A stretch of DNA of 64,000 bases from Chitinophagaceae bacterium (GCA_023957575.1 JAMLGU010000012.1:1-64000), one strand, 5' to 3'. Shown: positions 26,131 through 35,485, numbered from the stretch's first letter. Notes: generated by a model not told the origin, from the sequence alone. Numbers and translations: made by a program.

Positions 26131-27633
26131 ATGTTTGACGTAGCCATCATAGGAAGCGGAATCGGAGGGCTTTTGAGCGCTGTTTTTCTTTCGAAAGAAG
26201 GTTACAAAGTATGTTTGATTGAAAAAAACAAACAGTTGGGCGGCAATCTGCAAACTTTTTCAAAAGAAAAGGAGTTGTTTGATACCGGAGTTCATTATCT
26301 GGGCGGATTAGACAAGGGTCAGAATCTGTATCAAATCTTTAAATATGCAGGATTGATGGATAAACTGAAGCTCGAAAAAATGGACGAAGGCTTTGATAAA
26401 ATCTTAATTGAAGGAAAACAAAATTCATTTACTCAATCTCAGGGCTGGGAAGTTTTTAAATCAACGCTGATTAGTGAATTTCCTGAAGAGGCGCAGGCAA
26501 TTGAAAATTATCATCAGAAAGTGATTGCTGTTTGTGAAAAATTCCCTTTGTATCACTTAAAGTTGGAAGGTGATGGGCACGAGAAGTTTTCCGTGATGAA
26601 CGAGGGTGTAAAGGAAGTGATAGAATCAATAACTTCAAACAAAACATTGCAATCAGTATTGGTCGGCAATAATATTTTATATGCTTCAGTTGGCAATAAA
26701 ACACCTTTTTATGTTCATGCGTTGGTAGTAAATAGTTATATTCAAAGCAGCTGGAAGTTGCAAGGTGGTGGTTCTCAGATTGTTAAAATCTTATCAGGAT
26801 TCATCAGAAACTCCGGCGGTGAAATATTGAGAAATAAGGAAGTAAAGGAAATAGTAGAAAGGGATGAGCTGATCAGCCACTTGGTTTTGGAAGATGGCAG
26901 CATTGTAGAATCGAAGCAGTTTATTTCTGCCATCAGTCCGGCCGAGACATTAAAAATGCTACATTCAGAAAAAATCAGAAGTAGATACAGGCTGCGGATT
27001 GAAAACAGAGAGAATACGATTTCATCTTTTTCGCTTTATATTGTATTAAAGGCAAAAACTATTCGCTACGAAAATTGTAATTATTATTATCAAAAAGGAG
27101 GTAGAATCTGGAGTTTGGGCGATTATGATTTTGATGAATGGCCATTGGGTTACGGATTGTATTTTAACAGAGACAGGAAAAATCCCGAATATGCGTCTTC
27201 AATTTCGGTGTTAACACTTATGAAGTTTGAGGATGTAAAAAAGTGGCGCCATACCTTCCACACCAGTAGGTATGAAGTATCGCGCGGTGTGGATTATGAA
27301 AGGTTTAAATATGAAAGATCGGAGAAGTTGCTGGATTTGGTTTATGAAAAATTTCCGCAATTAATGGGCAATATCAGTTCTTTTTATGCAGCAACTCCTT
27401 TAACAAACCGAGATTATATCGGTCAGCGTGATGGAGCAATTTACGGGGTGCAAAAAGATAATAATACGCCTTTAGAAAATATAATCAGCCCCCGAACAAA
27501 GATTCCTAATCTTTTTTTAACAGGTCAGAATATAAATTTGCACGGAATTTTAGGAACTTCGCTTTCTGCAATCCTTACCTGCACAATGTTGCTGGGTGAT
27601 AACAGTTTGATAGATAAAATAAAAAATGCGTAA
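26131..27633 (+). CDS. CrtI/phytoene-desaturase-like FAD oxidoreductase
   Basis: A 500-residue flavoprotein. The N-terminal dinucleotide-binding motif is AIIGSGIGGLLSAVFLSKEG followed by IEKNKQLGGNLQTF, and the C-terminal FAD-contact region reads PNLFLTGQNINLHGILGTSL. It resembles the retinol-saturase and carotenoid-desaturase branch. In this locus it may oxidise or reduce the polyene chain. It starts 2 nt after the acyltransferase and overlaps the next gene by 8 nt, so translation is coupled. Confidence 0.85.
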   Translation: MFDVAIIGSGIGGLLSAVFLSKEGYKVCLIEKNKQLGGNLQTFSKEKELFDTGVHYLGGLDKGQNLYQIFKYAGLMDKLKLEKMDEGFDKILIEGKQNSFTQSQGWEVFKSTLISEFPEEAQAIENYHQKVIAVCEKFPLYHLKLEGDGHEKFSVMNEGVKEVIESITSNKTLQSVLVGNNILYASVGNKTPFYVHALVVNSYIQSSWKLQGGGSQIVKILSGFIRNSGGEILRNKEVKEIVERDELISHLVLEDGSIVESKQFISAISPAETLKMLHSEKIRSRYRLRIENRENTISSFSLYIVLKAKTIRYENCNYYYQKGGRIWSLGDYDFDEWPLGYGLYFNRDRKNPEYASSISVLTLMKFEDVKKWRHTFHTSRYEVSRGVDYERFKYERSEKLLDLVYEKFPQLMGNISSFYAATPLTNRDYIGQRDGAIYGVQKDNNTPLENIISPRTKIPNLFLTGQNINLHGILGTSLSAILTCTMLLGDNSLIDKIKNA

Positions 27634-29293
27634 ACCTTATCGATTTTTAAAGGGTCTTTTAAAAGTATTAGGAATAATTCTATTATTCTTTGGGGCGTTT
27701 TTTGGCTATTTAGTTTGGGTTTCCAATATAAAACCTCCTGTGATAAAAGATATGAGCGCCTTGCAATTAAAAGTTGATTCTACCGATAAAGGATTATATA
27801 CCATTAATAATAATTGGTTCAGAAAAAGTAATTCAGGTCTTTATGAAATGTACACCGAAGGACAGCCTTTTGAAAGAGGTGTGATTGAAGGAAAATTATC
27901 CGAAGACTTAATTAAAAAGCAGGAAGATTATTTTGCTGCAGAAATATTTAAGATGATTCCTTCGCAGGTGTATCGCCATTTTCTCCGATATTTTATCGGA
28001 TGGTTCAATCGTAATCTTCTGGATTATGTGCTTCCCGAATTTAAAGAAGAAATATACGGCATTTCGCAATCCGCATCTGATGATTATGGTTACATTGGCA
28101 CAAAATACCAGCGTATTTTGAATTATCATTCGGCGCATGATATCGGTCATGTTTTGCAAAATTTGATGTTGGTAGGATGCACTTCTTTTGGCACCTGGGG
28201 GGCTGCATCACAAGACAGCACAATGATTATAGGTCGCAATTTTGATTTTTATGTAGGAGATGATTTTGCAAAAAATAAAATCATTTCATTCAATCATCCT
28301 TCTTCCGGTTATCGGTTTATGAGTGTAACCTGGGGAGGTTTTACGGGTGTGGTAAGCGGAATGAACGAAAAGGGTTTGACGGTAACCATCAATGCTGCAA
28401 AAAGCGAAATGCCGAAAGGTGCAGCTACGCCGGTGTCCCTGGTAGCGCGTGAAATTGTTCAATATGCCGGAAATATTGATGAAGCAATCGCTATTGCCCG
28501 AAAAAGAAAAATGTTTGTAAGCGAATCCTTCCTCGTTGGTTCTGCTGCCGACAACAAGGCAGTATTGATTGAAAAAACGCCCGATTCACTGGCGATATAT
28601 GACCCAAATGCCAATGAAATACTTTGTACCAATCATTTTCAAAGCAAAGCGCTGAAAAATACAGTTTCCAACCGGGAACAAATGGCTGAGAATGCCACTA
28701 CCTATCGCTACAAAAGACTTAACCAGCTGATTGCGCAAAATGGCAAAAACACGGTTCAGAAAACAATTAATATTTTACGTGATTTCAGAGGCATTGATAA
28801 TAAGGATATTGGAATCGGAAACGAGAAAGCAGTCAATCAGTTCATCGCTCATCACTCCATCGTTTTTGAGCCGCAAAAATTGTTGGTATGGGTTTCTACC
28901 GCCCCTTGGCAAATGGGCGAATTTGTGTGTTATGATTTGAAGAAAGTATTTGCAATGAATGGAATGAAACAGAATCATGAAATTTATGAAGCTGCAAATT
29001 TCATAGCTGCTGACAGTTTTATTTATACTCAAAAATTTACTGAATTTGAAAAATACCGGAGAAGCAAACAAATTGTAAAAGATGGAGGAGAAATAATCGC
29101 AGACAGTATTATTGCCGAAAACCCTTCATTGTATAATAGTTATATCATTGCCGGTGATTATTGTTTTAAAAATAAAGAGTACAAAAAAGCATTGCAGTAC
29201 TACAAAAAAGCTTTAAATCTTGAAATAGCAAGCGCCGGAGAACGCAGGCATGTGATTGAAATGATACATGAGACTGAGAAGAAAATAAATTGA
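27626..29293 (+). CDS. C45-type Ntn hydrolase/acyltransferase with TPR tail
   Basis: A 555-residue protein with an N-terminal membrane anchor (VLGIILLFFGAFFGYLVWV). The Ntn-hydrolase domain has the likely nucleophile Cys185 in LVGCTSFGTWG, followed by IGRNFDF, which is the pattern of autoproteolytic C45 (acyl-CoA:6-aminopenicillanate type) enzymes. The C-terminal 60 residues look like a TPR (AGDYCFKNKEYKKALQYYKK). It may acylate or deacylate a pigment or lipid intermediate in the periplasm. The gene overlaps the previous one by 8 nt and ends the dense part of the operon. Confidence 0.8.
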   Translation: MRKPYRFLKGLLKVLGIILLFFGAFFGYLVWVSNIKPPVIKDMSALQLKVDSTDKGLYTINNNWFRKSNSGLYEMYTEGQPFERGVIEGKLSEDLIKKQEDYFAAEIFKMIPSQVYRHFLRYFIGWFNRNLLDYVLPEFKEEIYGISQSASDDYGYIGTKYQRILNYHSAHDIGHVLQNLMLVGCTSFGTWGAASQDSTMIIGRNFDFYVGDDFAKNKIISFNHPSSGYRFMSVTWGGFTGVVSGMNEKGLTVTINAAKSEMPKGAATPVSLVAREIVQYAGNIDEAIAIARKRKMFVSESFLVGSAADNKAVLIEKTPDSLAIYDPNANEILCTNHFQSKALKNTVSNREQMAENATTYRYKRLNQLIAQNGKNTVQKTINILRDFRGIDNKDIGIGNEKAVNQFIAHHSIVFEPQKLLVWVSTAPWQMGEFVCYDLKKVFAMNGMKQNHEIYEAANFIAADSFIYTQKFTEFEKYRRSKQIVKDGGEIIADSIIAENPSLYNSYIIAGDYCFKNKEYKKALQYYKKALNLEIASAGERRHVIEMIHETEKKIN

Positions 29294-29389
29294 TTTTGAA
29301 ACGCCACGGTAAGAACGGATTAAGTTTGTTTATTGAAGAAATTACAAATTGGACACTTTATAATTTTATCTTAGCAAAAAAGTAAATTG

Positions 29390-30529
29390 ATGGTTAAAAA
29401 ATTATTGCTTGCAATTATTGTTTTTCAGATTTCTGTATCTTCCTATTCTCAAGCTGATAAAGCAGCCAGCGATATTGAACAATTGATGCAGGAAACACCG
29501 GTAATGGGTTTGTCGGTTGCTGTGGTGAAAAATAATAAACTGATCTATACCAAAGCTTATGGTCTGAAAGATGCAGAATTGAAAACGCCCTTATCCACAG
29601 TGGATATCTTTCGCATTGCTTCAATATCTAAATCTTTTTCGGCTACTTCCATTATGCAATTGGTTGAAAAGAAAAAATTATCTCTTGACGACGATGTGAG
29701 CGACCTGATTGGCTTTAAAGTCCGAAATCCTCAATATCCTGATGTGGTTATTACTTTGAAGATGATTTTATCTCATACTTCCAGTTTAAACGATAGTGAA
29801 GGTTATTTTTCCTTAGATGCCATTAACCCTTCTAAAAATAATGACTGGCAAAAATGCTACAACAGTTATGAGCCGGGAAAAGGGTATCAATACTGTAACC
29901 TAAATTTTAACATGGCAGGAACGATTATTGAAAGGGTGTCGGGCGAACGGTTTGACCACTATGTACTCAATCATATTTTGAAACCATTAAAACTGTATGG
30001 TGGTTATAATGTAAATGAATTGAACCAAAATCTTTTTGCCAAAATTTATGAATTCAATATTGATTCTGCAAAATTCATTTATTCACCAGGCGCTTATGAC
30101 CCCAGAAAAAAAGAAATTGAAAACTATGTGATGGGATACAGCGCTCCTATTTTTTCGCCTACAGGCGGTATGAAAATTTCGGCTCCTGATTTGGCTCGTT
30201 ACATGATGATGTATATAAATCATGGGAAGAAAAAAGGAAAAAAAGGGATTATTTCAGAAGCAAGCGCAAAGATTATGCAGACACCGGTGGCAGTCAAAGA
30301 GGGATATGGTTTGGCTTTGCTTAAGACAGATAAGCTCATAAAGGGCGAAATAATGACCGGCCATACCGGTTCAGCTTATGGCTTGTTCAGCGCCATGTTT
30401 TTCAACCCTGAAAAGAAATTTGGTTTTGTAGTAATCAGTAATGGTTGCGACCCCAGATACAGTGATGATAATAACACTACAATCAATAAGGTTATTAATA
30501 TCCTCTACCAGTCTTTTATTATGCATTAA
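29390..30529 (+). CDS. Secreted serine hydrolase, beta-lactamase/PBP class C fold
   Basis: A 379-residue protein from the ATG at 29390 (one codon after a TTG), with signal peptide VKKLLLAIIVFQISVSSYSQ. SxxK is seen as SISK in RIASISKSFSATS, the Tyr motif as YQYCN (Y-C-N), and the third motif as GHTG. These hydrolases include esterases, D-aminopeptidases and penicillin-recognising enzymes; nothing here tells which. It follows the C45 gene after 96 nt and could belong to the same operon or use a weak promoter just ahead (TATCTTAG near 29367). Its 3' end overlaps the convergent gene by 4 nt. Confidence 0.85.
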   Translation: MVKKLLLAIIVFQISVSSYSQADKAASDIEQLMQETPVMGLSVAVVKNNKLIYTKAYGLKDAELKTPLSTVDIFRIASISKSFSATSIMQLVEKKKLSLDDDVSDLIGFKVRNPQYPDVVITLKMILSHTSSLNDSEGYFSLDAINPSKNNDWQKCYNSYEPGKGYQYCNLNFNMAGTIIERVSGERFDHYVLNHILKPLKLYGGYNVNELNQNLFAKIYEFNIDSAKFIYSPGAYDPRKKEIENYVMGYSAPIFSPTGGMKISAPDLARYMMMYINHGKKKGKKGIISEASAKIMQTPVAVKEGYGLALLKTDKLIKGEIMTGHTGSAYGLFSAMFFNPEKKFGFVVISNGCDPRYSDDNNTTINKVINILYQSFIMH

Positions 30530-31098
30530 AAATTGAACTGAATACCGCCATTTGCCAGACCTTTATATCCAAAGCCTACTTCGGCAAAAACTTTTACATT
30601 GCCACCAAACTGCAAGCCGATAGGTGTTATCTGAAAATTGAAATGACCGTCTTTTTTTGTTTTTTCGCCCGAAGAAGGCGGCGGGTCAGTCGTATTGGTA
30701 AATGTATATCCTGCTCCTAAAAGCCCGTAAATATTAAAGTTTTCGCCTTTGTTATATTTTACTTTACCTTCTGCAGCAGCCGTAATCACAGTGGACTTAC
30801 TGGTACTGATTTTACTTCCCGATTTGTTTTGTATGTCACTTCTGATATTATCATAAACGACTGCAAAGCCCAGGCCTGCCCTGTTGCTTTCATTAAAATG
30901 ATGATAGGACAATGCAATGGCTCCGGTAGATTTTACATTTGCTGATTTAGCATCAGTAAATCCAGCGGCTAATGCCGTAGCAAGTCCTGAAATTATTTGA
31001 TCGGTTGTTCCATATCCATAACCAATCGAAATACTGTTACGCTGGGCAAATGCAAAATTTGTCAATAAAAGAAAGATTAATAATAAGCGATTTTTCAT
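30526..31098 (-). CDS. Outer-membrane beta-barrel protein
   Basis: A 190-residue protein with signal peptide (MKNRLLLIFLLLTNFAFAQR) and alternating strands (SISIGYGYGTTDQIISGLAT at the start of the mature part), ending GGIQFNF with the terminal Phe of barrel proteins. It faces the serine hydrolase gene tail to tail with a 4-nt overlap. Role unknown. Its upstream region is where the IS4-family element begins, so its original promoter may have been separated from it. Confidence 0.75.
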   Translation of the reverse strand: MKNRLLLIFLLLTNFAFAQRNSISIGYGYGTTDQIISGLATALAAGFTDAKSANVKSTGAIALSYHHFNESNRAGLGFAVVYDNIRSDIQNKSGSKISTSKSTVITAAAEGKVKYNKGENFNIYGLLGAGYTFTNTTDPPPSSGEKTKKDGHFNFQITPIGLQFGGNVKVFAEVGFGYKGLANGGIQFNF

Positions 31099-31145
31099 AT
31101 TTAAACATTTTTGTGTTCAAATTTATTAATTATCAGTCACTACCA

Positions 31146-32445
31146 TCCGGAAGTTAAAAAAAGAAAATAGCCCATATTATCTTTGAGGTGACAAAATTTC
31201 ATAAATATATGGGACTATTTACTCGTAATAAAAGTAACAAGAAGCCAATTATAAAACAAATTTTAGAGCTTATTCCTAATTCTATTTTGCAAAGCAGTAT
31301 AGCTAAACATAAAAGTGATAAATTCTGTAGTAAATATAAGACTTACGATCAACTGGTCTCTCAAATGTTCGGACAGCTGAATAAATGCCTGACTTTAAGC
31401 GATATAAGTACCGCCATTGCTGTAAACACCACCTTTATTGGAGACTTAGGATTACAACAAAGCCCCGCCAGAAGTACGATGAGTGACGGCAATGCAAAAC
31501 GAAGCTGGAAGGTATTTGAAACGATGTATTACAAATTGCTCTCTCATTATAGCAATCTGTTACTGAGACATGGTAAAGCAATGGATATAGAAGAGATAAA
31601 AGGTAAAGTGATTAAGATAATAGACAGCACCACTATCAGCTTATGTTTGAGCTTATTTGAATGGGCGAAGTTCCGGACAGCTAAAGGAGGCATAAAAATA
31701 CATACCTGTTTGGATCATGCGCTTATGCTTCCTGATCTGGTAAATATAGGCGAAGCGGCTGTGCATGATAAACGCGGTCATCCGCAAACAGTATTTGCAC
31801 CGGGAACTATTATTGTAGAAGATAAAGGCTATTTTGATTTCAGTTTAATGATGCAACGCATTAATGCTGATAACGTATTTGTAACCAGAATAAAAGACAA
31901 TACAGTATATGAAAGCATTTGTGAAAAAGAATTACCGGTTGATAAAGACCAGCATATACTTAAGGATGAATTAATCCGGCTTACCGGCAAAAAGGCCATC
32001 GAAGTAGGCATTGACCAGGTAACGTTACGCCGGATAGTAGTGTATGATAGTGAAAAAGATGTTCAGTTAGAAATTATTACCCAGGAATTGAGATGGGCAG
32101 CATCTACCATTGCAGCCTTATACAAAGCCAGATGGGATGTTGAAATATTTTTTAAGCAACTAAAGCAAAATTTACTGGTAAAAACATTTACAGGCACAAG
32201 CGAAAACGCTGTAAAATCTCAGATTTATATAGCGCTCATTACCTATCTTTTATTAGAATTGATAAAGCGCTGTATCGCAAAAGGCGCACAGGTATTTAGT
32301 AATCTGTGTGAAAAAATCCGTTTTTGCTTAACCTATTACCACAGCCTTGATTATGTATGCAACCAAATAAAAGAAGGCGCAGTAAAAGCAAGAGGAAAAC
32401 CAAATAAGCCAAATTGTCAGAAATCATTTAATTTTTAATAACGGA
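31146..32445 (+). mobile_element. IS4-family insertion sequence (ends approximate)
   Basis: A full-length IS4-type transposase with short flanks. The left flank TCCGGAAGTTAAAAAAAG and the inverted right flank TCCGTTATTAAAAATT are alike enough to be imperfect terminal repeats, giving about 1.3 kb. No convincing target duplication was found, so the ends are tentative. Confidence 0.65.
31209..32438 (+). CDS. IS4-family transposase
   Basis: A 409-residue DDE transposase from the ATG at 31209 (a GTG at 31188 would add seven residues). The N-terminal DUF4372-type region is IKQILELIPNSILQSSIAKH. Catalytic positions are the Asp in KIIDSTTI, the Asp in VEDKGYF, and the YREK signature YKARWDVEIFFKQLK (Y, R, E, K at the right spacing). 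The gene has no stop or shift, so the copy may be active. It moves the element by cut and paste. Confidence 0.92.
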   Translation: MGLFTRNKSNKKPIIKQILELIPNSILQSSIAKHKSDKFCSKYKTYDQLVSQMFGQLNKCLTLSDISTAIAVNTTFIGDLGLQQSPARSTMSDGNAKRSWKVFETMYYKLLSHYSNLLLRHGKAMDIEEIKGKVIKIIDSTTISLCLSLFEWAKFRTAKGGIKIHTCLDHALMLPDLVNIGEAAVHDKRGHPQTVFAPGTIIVEDKGYFDFSLMMQRINADNVFVTRIKDNTVYESICEKELPVDKDQHILKDELIRLTGKKAIEVGIDQVTLRRIVVYDSEKDVQLEIITQELRWAASTIAALYKARWDVEIFFKQLKQNLLVKTFTGTSENAVKSQIYIALITYLLLELIKRCIAKGAQVFSNLCEKIRFCLTYYHSLDYVCNQIKEGAVKARGKPNKPNCQKSFNF

Positions 32446-32776
32446 CTTTTATTCCGAGAAATCAGTTTACAAATACAGTAAAATCAATACTTTCGTTGGG
32501 TCAAATCATCCTTTTTTGAAAAAGTTCGGATCGTAGTGATTATCAGTATAAGTTGTTATGGAATACCGCAAAATAGGGATGGATGTTATTGATTTTAATG
32601 GTAACAAATTATTCAACAATGAAGAGTAAAATTGGATAAAGCCCCCAAAAACAGCCTGTAAAACCCGAAAAATGAAAATTATTTACTTTCAGCAAATAAT
32701 TCCGGGCAAAATTCATTTTACTTTAAAAATAAAGTGCGATAATTGCTAAGATTATTAACCATAATTATTATACTTT

Positions 32777-33493
32777 ATGAAAAAGAAAGGATTAATGTTG
32801 CATATCATGCTGCTTATTTTAATGTTATGTACATCTGTCGCCATAATGGCACAACCAAAATTTGGTATCAAAGCAGGTGTTAATTATTCTAATGTCAATT
32901 TAATTGATAAAGATGGATTCGCTGTTTTTACCTATCCTAATCTTGGTTACCACGGAGGTATTTTTGCAGACTTCCCAATTTCGAAACACTTTTTTTTCCA
33001 GCCTTCCATTTTGTTAAGTCAAAAAGGGTATAATGAAGACAGAAAAGTTAACATAGCCGGCGATACTTTATACATTACTGCCACCTACACTCCAAAACCA
33101 ATTTATCTGGAAGTACCTGTTAATTTCTTTTACAAATATCAATTTAAAAAAATGTCTCTCTTTGCAGGGGGAGGAGGTTACTTCACTTATGGCCTTAATG
33201 GAAAGTTCAATTATAAGGCTCCTCCCGGGTATGAGAGTTTTGTAGTCTCTTCGGGAAAAATACAATTTGTTGACGATTTTGGATTGGCCAAAACCGGAGC
33301 GGTAACTTTTCAAAGACATATTGATTTGGGGGTGGGCGGTAAGGTAGGCCTCGGCTTCGGAAAACATTTTTCATTTACTGCCGGTGGGCAACTTGGATTA
33401 CTTAACCTATATCCATTTGCCAATGGATTACGACCTGTAAAGGCAGTAATCAGTAATTATGAAGGTAATGCCTCCATTGGTTATACATTTTAA
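32777..33493 (+). CDS. Outer-membrane beta-barrel (PorT/porin-like) protein
   Basis: A 238-residue protein with signal peptide (LMLCTSVAIMAQ) and the start KFGIKAGVNYSNVN, typical of the OMP_b-brl_2/PorT-like family. About eight to ten strands and a C-terminal ending ASIGYTF. It stands between the IS element and the methionine locus, 38 nt before the riboswitch promoter. The ligand is unknown. Confidence 0.82.
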   Translation: MKKKGLMLHIMLLILMLCTSVAIMAQPKFGIKAGVNYSNVNLIDKDGFAVFTYPNLGYHGGIFADFPISKHFFFQPSILLSQKGYNEDRKVNIAGDTLYITATYTPKPIYLEVPVNFFYKYQFKKMSLFAGGGGYFTYGLNGKFNYKAPPGYESFVVSSGKIQFVDDFGLAKTGAVTFQRHIDLGVGGKVGLGFGKHFSFTAGGQLGLLNLYPFANGLRPVKAVISNYEGNASIGYTF

Positions 33494-33508
33494 TTTTTTA
33501 AAAAAAAA

Positions 33509-33538
33509 TTCGTTATTTTAATTTTTATATTATATTTG
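33509..33538 (+). promoter_or_regulatory. Promoter of the SAM riboswitch transcript
   Basis: TTCG at 33509-33512, 18 nt, then TATATTTG at 33531-33538, an exact -7 box. It places the RNA start near 33545, about 14 nt before the first helix of the riboswitch. Confidence 0.65.
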
Positions 33539-33558
33539 CAACCAGTTCTTTAAAAATT

Positions 33559-33655
33559 CTTATCAAGAAAGGCAGAGGGTATGGCCCTGTGAAGCCTTGG
33601 CAACCTGCGCATGCAAGGTGCCAATTCCAGCCACAAAATTTTGTGGAGAGATAAG
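33559..33655 (+). ncRNA. SAM-I (S-box) riboswitch
   Basis: The conserved S-box core is plain: CTTATCAAGAAAGGCAGAGG at the start, GGCCCTGTGAAGCCTTGGCA, GGTGCCAATTCCAGCC, and the closing GAGATAAG. Helix P1 pairs CTTATC (33559-33564) with GATAAG (33650-33655). When S-adenosylmethionine is plentiful the RNA should favour the terminator that follows, reducing transcription toward the methionine genes metY, metX and hom. Confidence 0.93.
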
Positions 33656-33691
33656 TCAGGTAGTTATGGATTAATAAATATTTTATACTTC

Positions 33692-33723
33692 AAGCTCATC
33701 TGGTTTATCAGATGGGCTTTTTT
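33692..33723 (+). terminator. Expression-platform terminator of the SAM riboswitch
   Basis: AAGCTCATCTG pairs over 11 positions with CAGATGGGCTT (one G-T) around GTTTAT, then a run of T. It lies 37 nt beyond P1. Confidence 0.85.
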
Positions 33724-33822
33724 AATGCCTCTCCGTTTCTTGTTAGATTTTTTTGTAAAATATTTTTTCTATATGTTTTACTGATATATTAAGTATTGCT
33801 TTAGAAAAAAGGTTAAAAAAAT

Positions 33823-33853
33823 TTTGTCATGAAATCAAAGAATATTATTTTAG
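33823..33853 (+). promoter_or_regulatory. Second promoter, between the riboswitch and metY
   Basis: TTTG at 33823-33826, 19 nt, then TATTTTAG at 33846-33853 (one mismatch to TAnnTTTG). The spacing is ideal. The transcript would begin near 33860, right at the start codon of the leader peptide. Confidence 0.55.
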
Positions 33854-33861
33854 CAAAACAA

Positions 33862-33939
33862 ATGACACAAAACAATTTTCATATCAATTCTGTTTGCATT
33901 GCAATGGTAATGTGTTGCTGTATGTGTTGTATGCCGTAG
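33862..33939 (+). CDS. Cys/Met-rich leader peptide (25 aa) ahead of metY
   Basis: ATG at 33862 to TAG at 33937-33939 encodes MTQNNFHINSVCIAMV followed by MCCCMCCMP. The tail has five Cys codons and three Met codons in nine, placed directly against a terminator hairpin that overlaps the stop codon. This is the plan of an amino-acid attenuator: a ribosome stalled on Cys or Met codons would keep the hairpin from forming and allow metY transcription. metY makes homocysteine from O-acetylhomoserine, the step joining sulfur assimilation to methionine, so both amino acids make sense as signals. The peptide has no signal sequence. Not tested. Confidence 0.6.
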   Translation: MTQNNFHINSVCIAMVMCCCMCCMP

Positions 33940-33956
33940 CGGGCATAATATTTTTT
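33930..33956 (+). terminator. Attenuator hairpin overlapping the leader peptide stop
   Basis: TATGCC (33930-33935) pairs with GGCATA (33942-33947) around GTAGCG, followed by ATA and six T. The stem contains the last Met and Pro codons of the leader peptide. A second hairpin, GAGAGG-TACTT-CCTCTC, lies at 33959-33975. The gap from there to metY has no further feature I can name. Confidence 0.6.
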
Positions 33957-34112
33957 AAGAGAGGTACTTCCTCTCCATCTCCAATAATTCTTACTACATA
34001 GTGCCTTAGTTCAACAGGCAAAATATGCACTAATATAGCGCATCGCAGTTTGCAATATAAAATTCTTATAATAAACAAAACAAACAACAATAACAACAAA
34101 AATTTAATTATC

Positions 34113-35420
34113 ATGAGTTTACATTTCGATACATTACAAGTACATGCCGGACAACAAGTTGATCCTACCACCGGAAGCCGTGCGGTTCCTTTGTACCAGA
34201 CCACTTCTTTTCAGTTTAAAGATGCTGACCACGCTGCCAATCTTTTTGGTCTTCGTGAGTTTGGAAATATTTATACAAGAATAATGAATCCAACCACCGA
34301 TGTTTTTGAACAAAGAGTAGCAGCATTGGAAGGTGGTGTTGCTGCATTGGCAACTTCTTCAGGACAGGCAGCACAATTTTTGACCATTACCAATATTTTA
34401 CAAGCCGGTGAAAATTTTGTTACTTCTTCTTATCTGTACGGAGGTACTTTTAATCAATTTAAGGTTTCTTTTAAAAGATTAGGAATTGAAGCAAGATTTG
34501 CTGATCTGGATAATCCTGATAGTTTCAGACAATACATTGATGATAAAACCAAAGCGATTTATATAGAGACCATTGGTAATCCAAAACTGAGTATTCCAGA
34601 CTTTGAAAAATTTGCAGCTTTGGCAAAAGAATATGACTTACCGCTGATTGTTGATAATACATTTGCTGCTGCCGGCTATCTTTTCAGGCCGTTGGAACAT
34701 GGCGCCAACATTGTGGTAGAAGCGGCTACCAAGTGGATTGGCGGGCACGGAACCAGCATCGGTGGTGTAATAGTGGACGGCGGAAATTACAACTGGGGCA
34801 ATGGTAAATTTCCTCAGTTTTCAGAACCATCAGAAGGTTATCACGGTTTGAACTTCTGGGAAGTATTTGGTGAAGGGAATCCCCTTGGTTTGCCAAATAT
34901 AGCATTTGCCATCCGTGCAAGAGTGGAGGGGCTTCGTGATTTTGGTCCCTGTCAGAGTCCTTTCAATGCCTGGTTGTTGATTCAGGGATTGGAAACCCTT
35001 TCTCTACGTGTTCAACGCACTGTTGATAATGCGCTTGCATTAGCAAAGTGGTTGGAGCAACATGAAAGTGTAGAGTTTGTGTGGTATCCGGGTCTTGAAA
35101 GCAATGAATATCATCAGTTAGCCAAAAAATATCTGAAAAATGGTTTTGGCGGTGTATTGCAGTTTGGCATCAAAGGAGGATTAGAGTCGGGTAGAAAATT
35201 TATTAACTCTTTGAAATTAGTGAGCCATCTGGCAAATGTGGGAGATACAAAAACTTTAGCAATTCATCCGGCATCCACCACACACGAACAACTTTCGGAA
35301 AGTGAAAGAGAGAATGCGGGTGTTTTGCCAAACTTAGTTCGCATCAGTTTGGGTATTGAACACATCGAAGATATCAAGGCCGATTTTGAACAGGCTTTCA
35401 AACAGGCATTGGAAAGTTAA
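34113..35420 (+). CDS. metY: O-acetylhomoserine aminocarboxypropyltransferase (sulfhydrylase)
   Basis: A 435-residue PLP enzyme making homocysteine from O-acetylhomoserine and sulfide. The start MSLHFDTLQVHAGQQVDPTT is typical of the family; an earlier in-frame start at 34050 would add an improbable Asn-rich run. The PLP lysine is K207 in EAATKWIGGHGT, and SGQAAQFLTI and YGGTFNQF are family blocks. It is first of metY-metX-hom and sits behind the SAM-I riboswitch and the Cys/Met leader peptide. Confidence 0.95.
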   Translation: MSLHFDTLQVHAGQQVDPTTGSRAVPLYQTTSFQFKDADHAANLFGLREFGNIYTRIMNPTTDVFEQRVAALEGGVAALATSSGQAAQFLTITNILQAGENFVTSSYLYGGTFNQFKVSFKRLGIEARFADLDNPDSFRQYIDDKTKAIYIETIGNPKLSIPDFEKFAALAKEYDLPLIVDNTFAAAGYLFRPLEHGANIVVEAATKWIGGHGTSIGGVIVDGGNYNWGNGKFPQFSEPSEGYHGLNFWEVFGEGNPLGLPNIAFAIRARVEGLRDFGPCQSPFNAWLLIQGLETLSLRVQRTVDNALALAKWLEQHESVEFVWYPGLESNEYHQLAKKYLKNGFGGVLQFGIKGGLESGRKFINSLKLVSHLANVGDTKTLAIHPASTTHEQLSESERENAGVLPNLVRISLGIEHIEDIKADFEQAFKQALES

Positions 35421-35485
35421 GAACAATCTGAGAATCAGAACAGAATTGTATTATTAAACGTTTATTGTTAAATATGAATGTTTCA

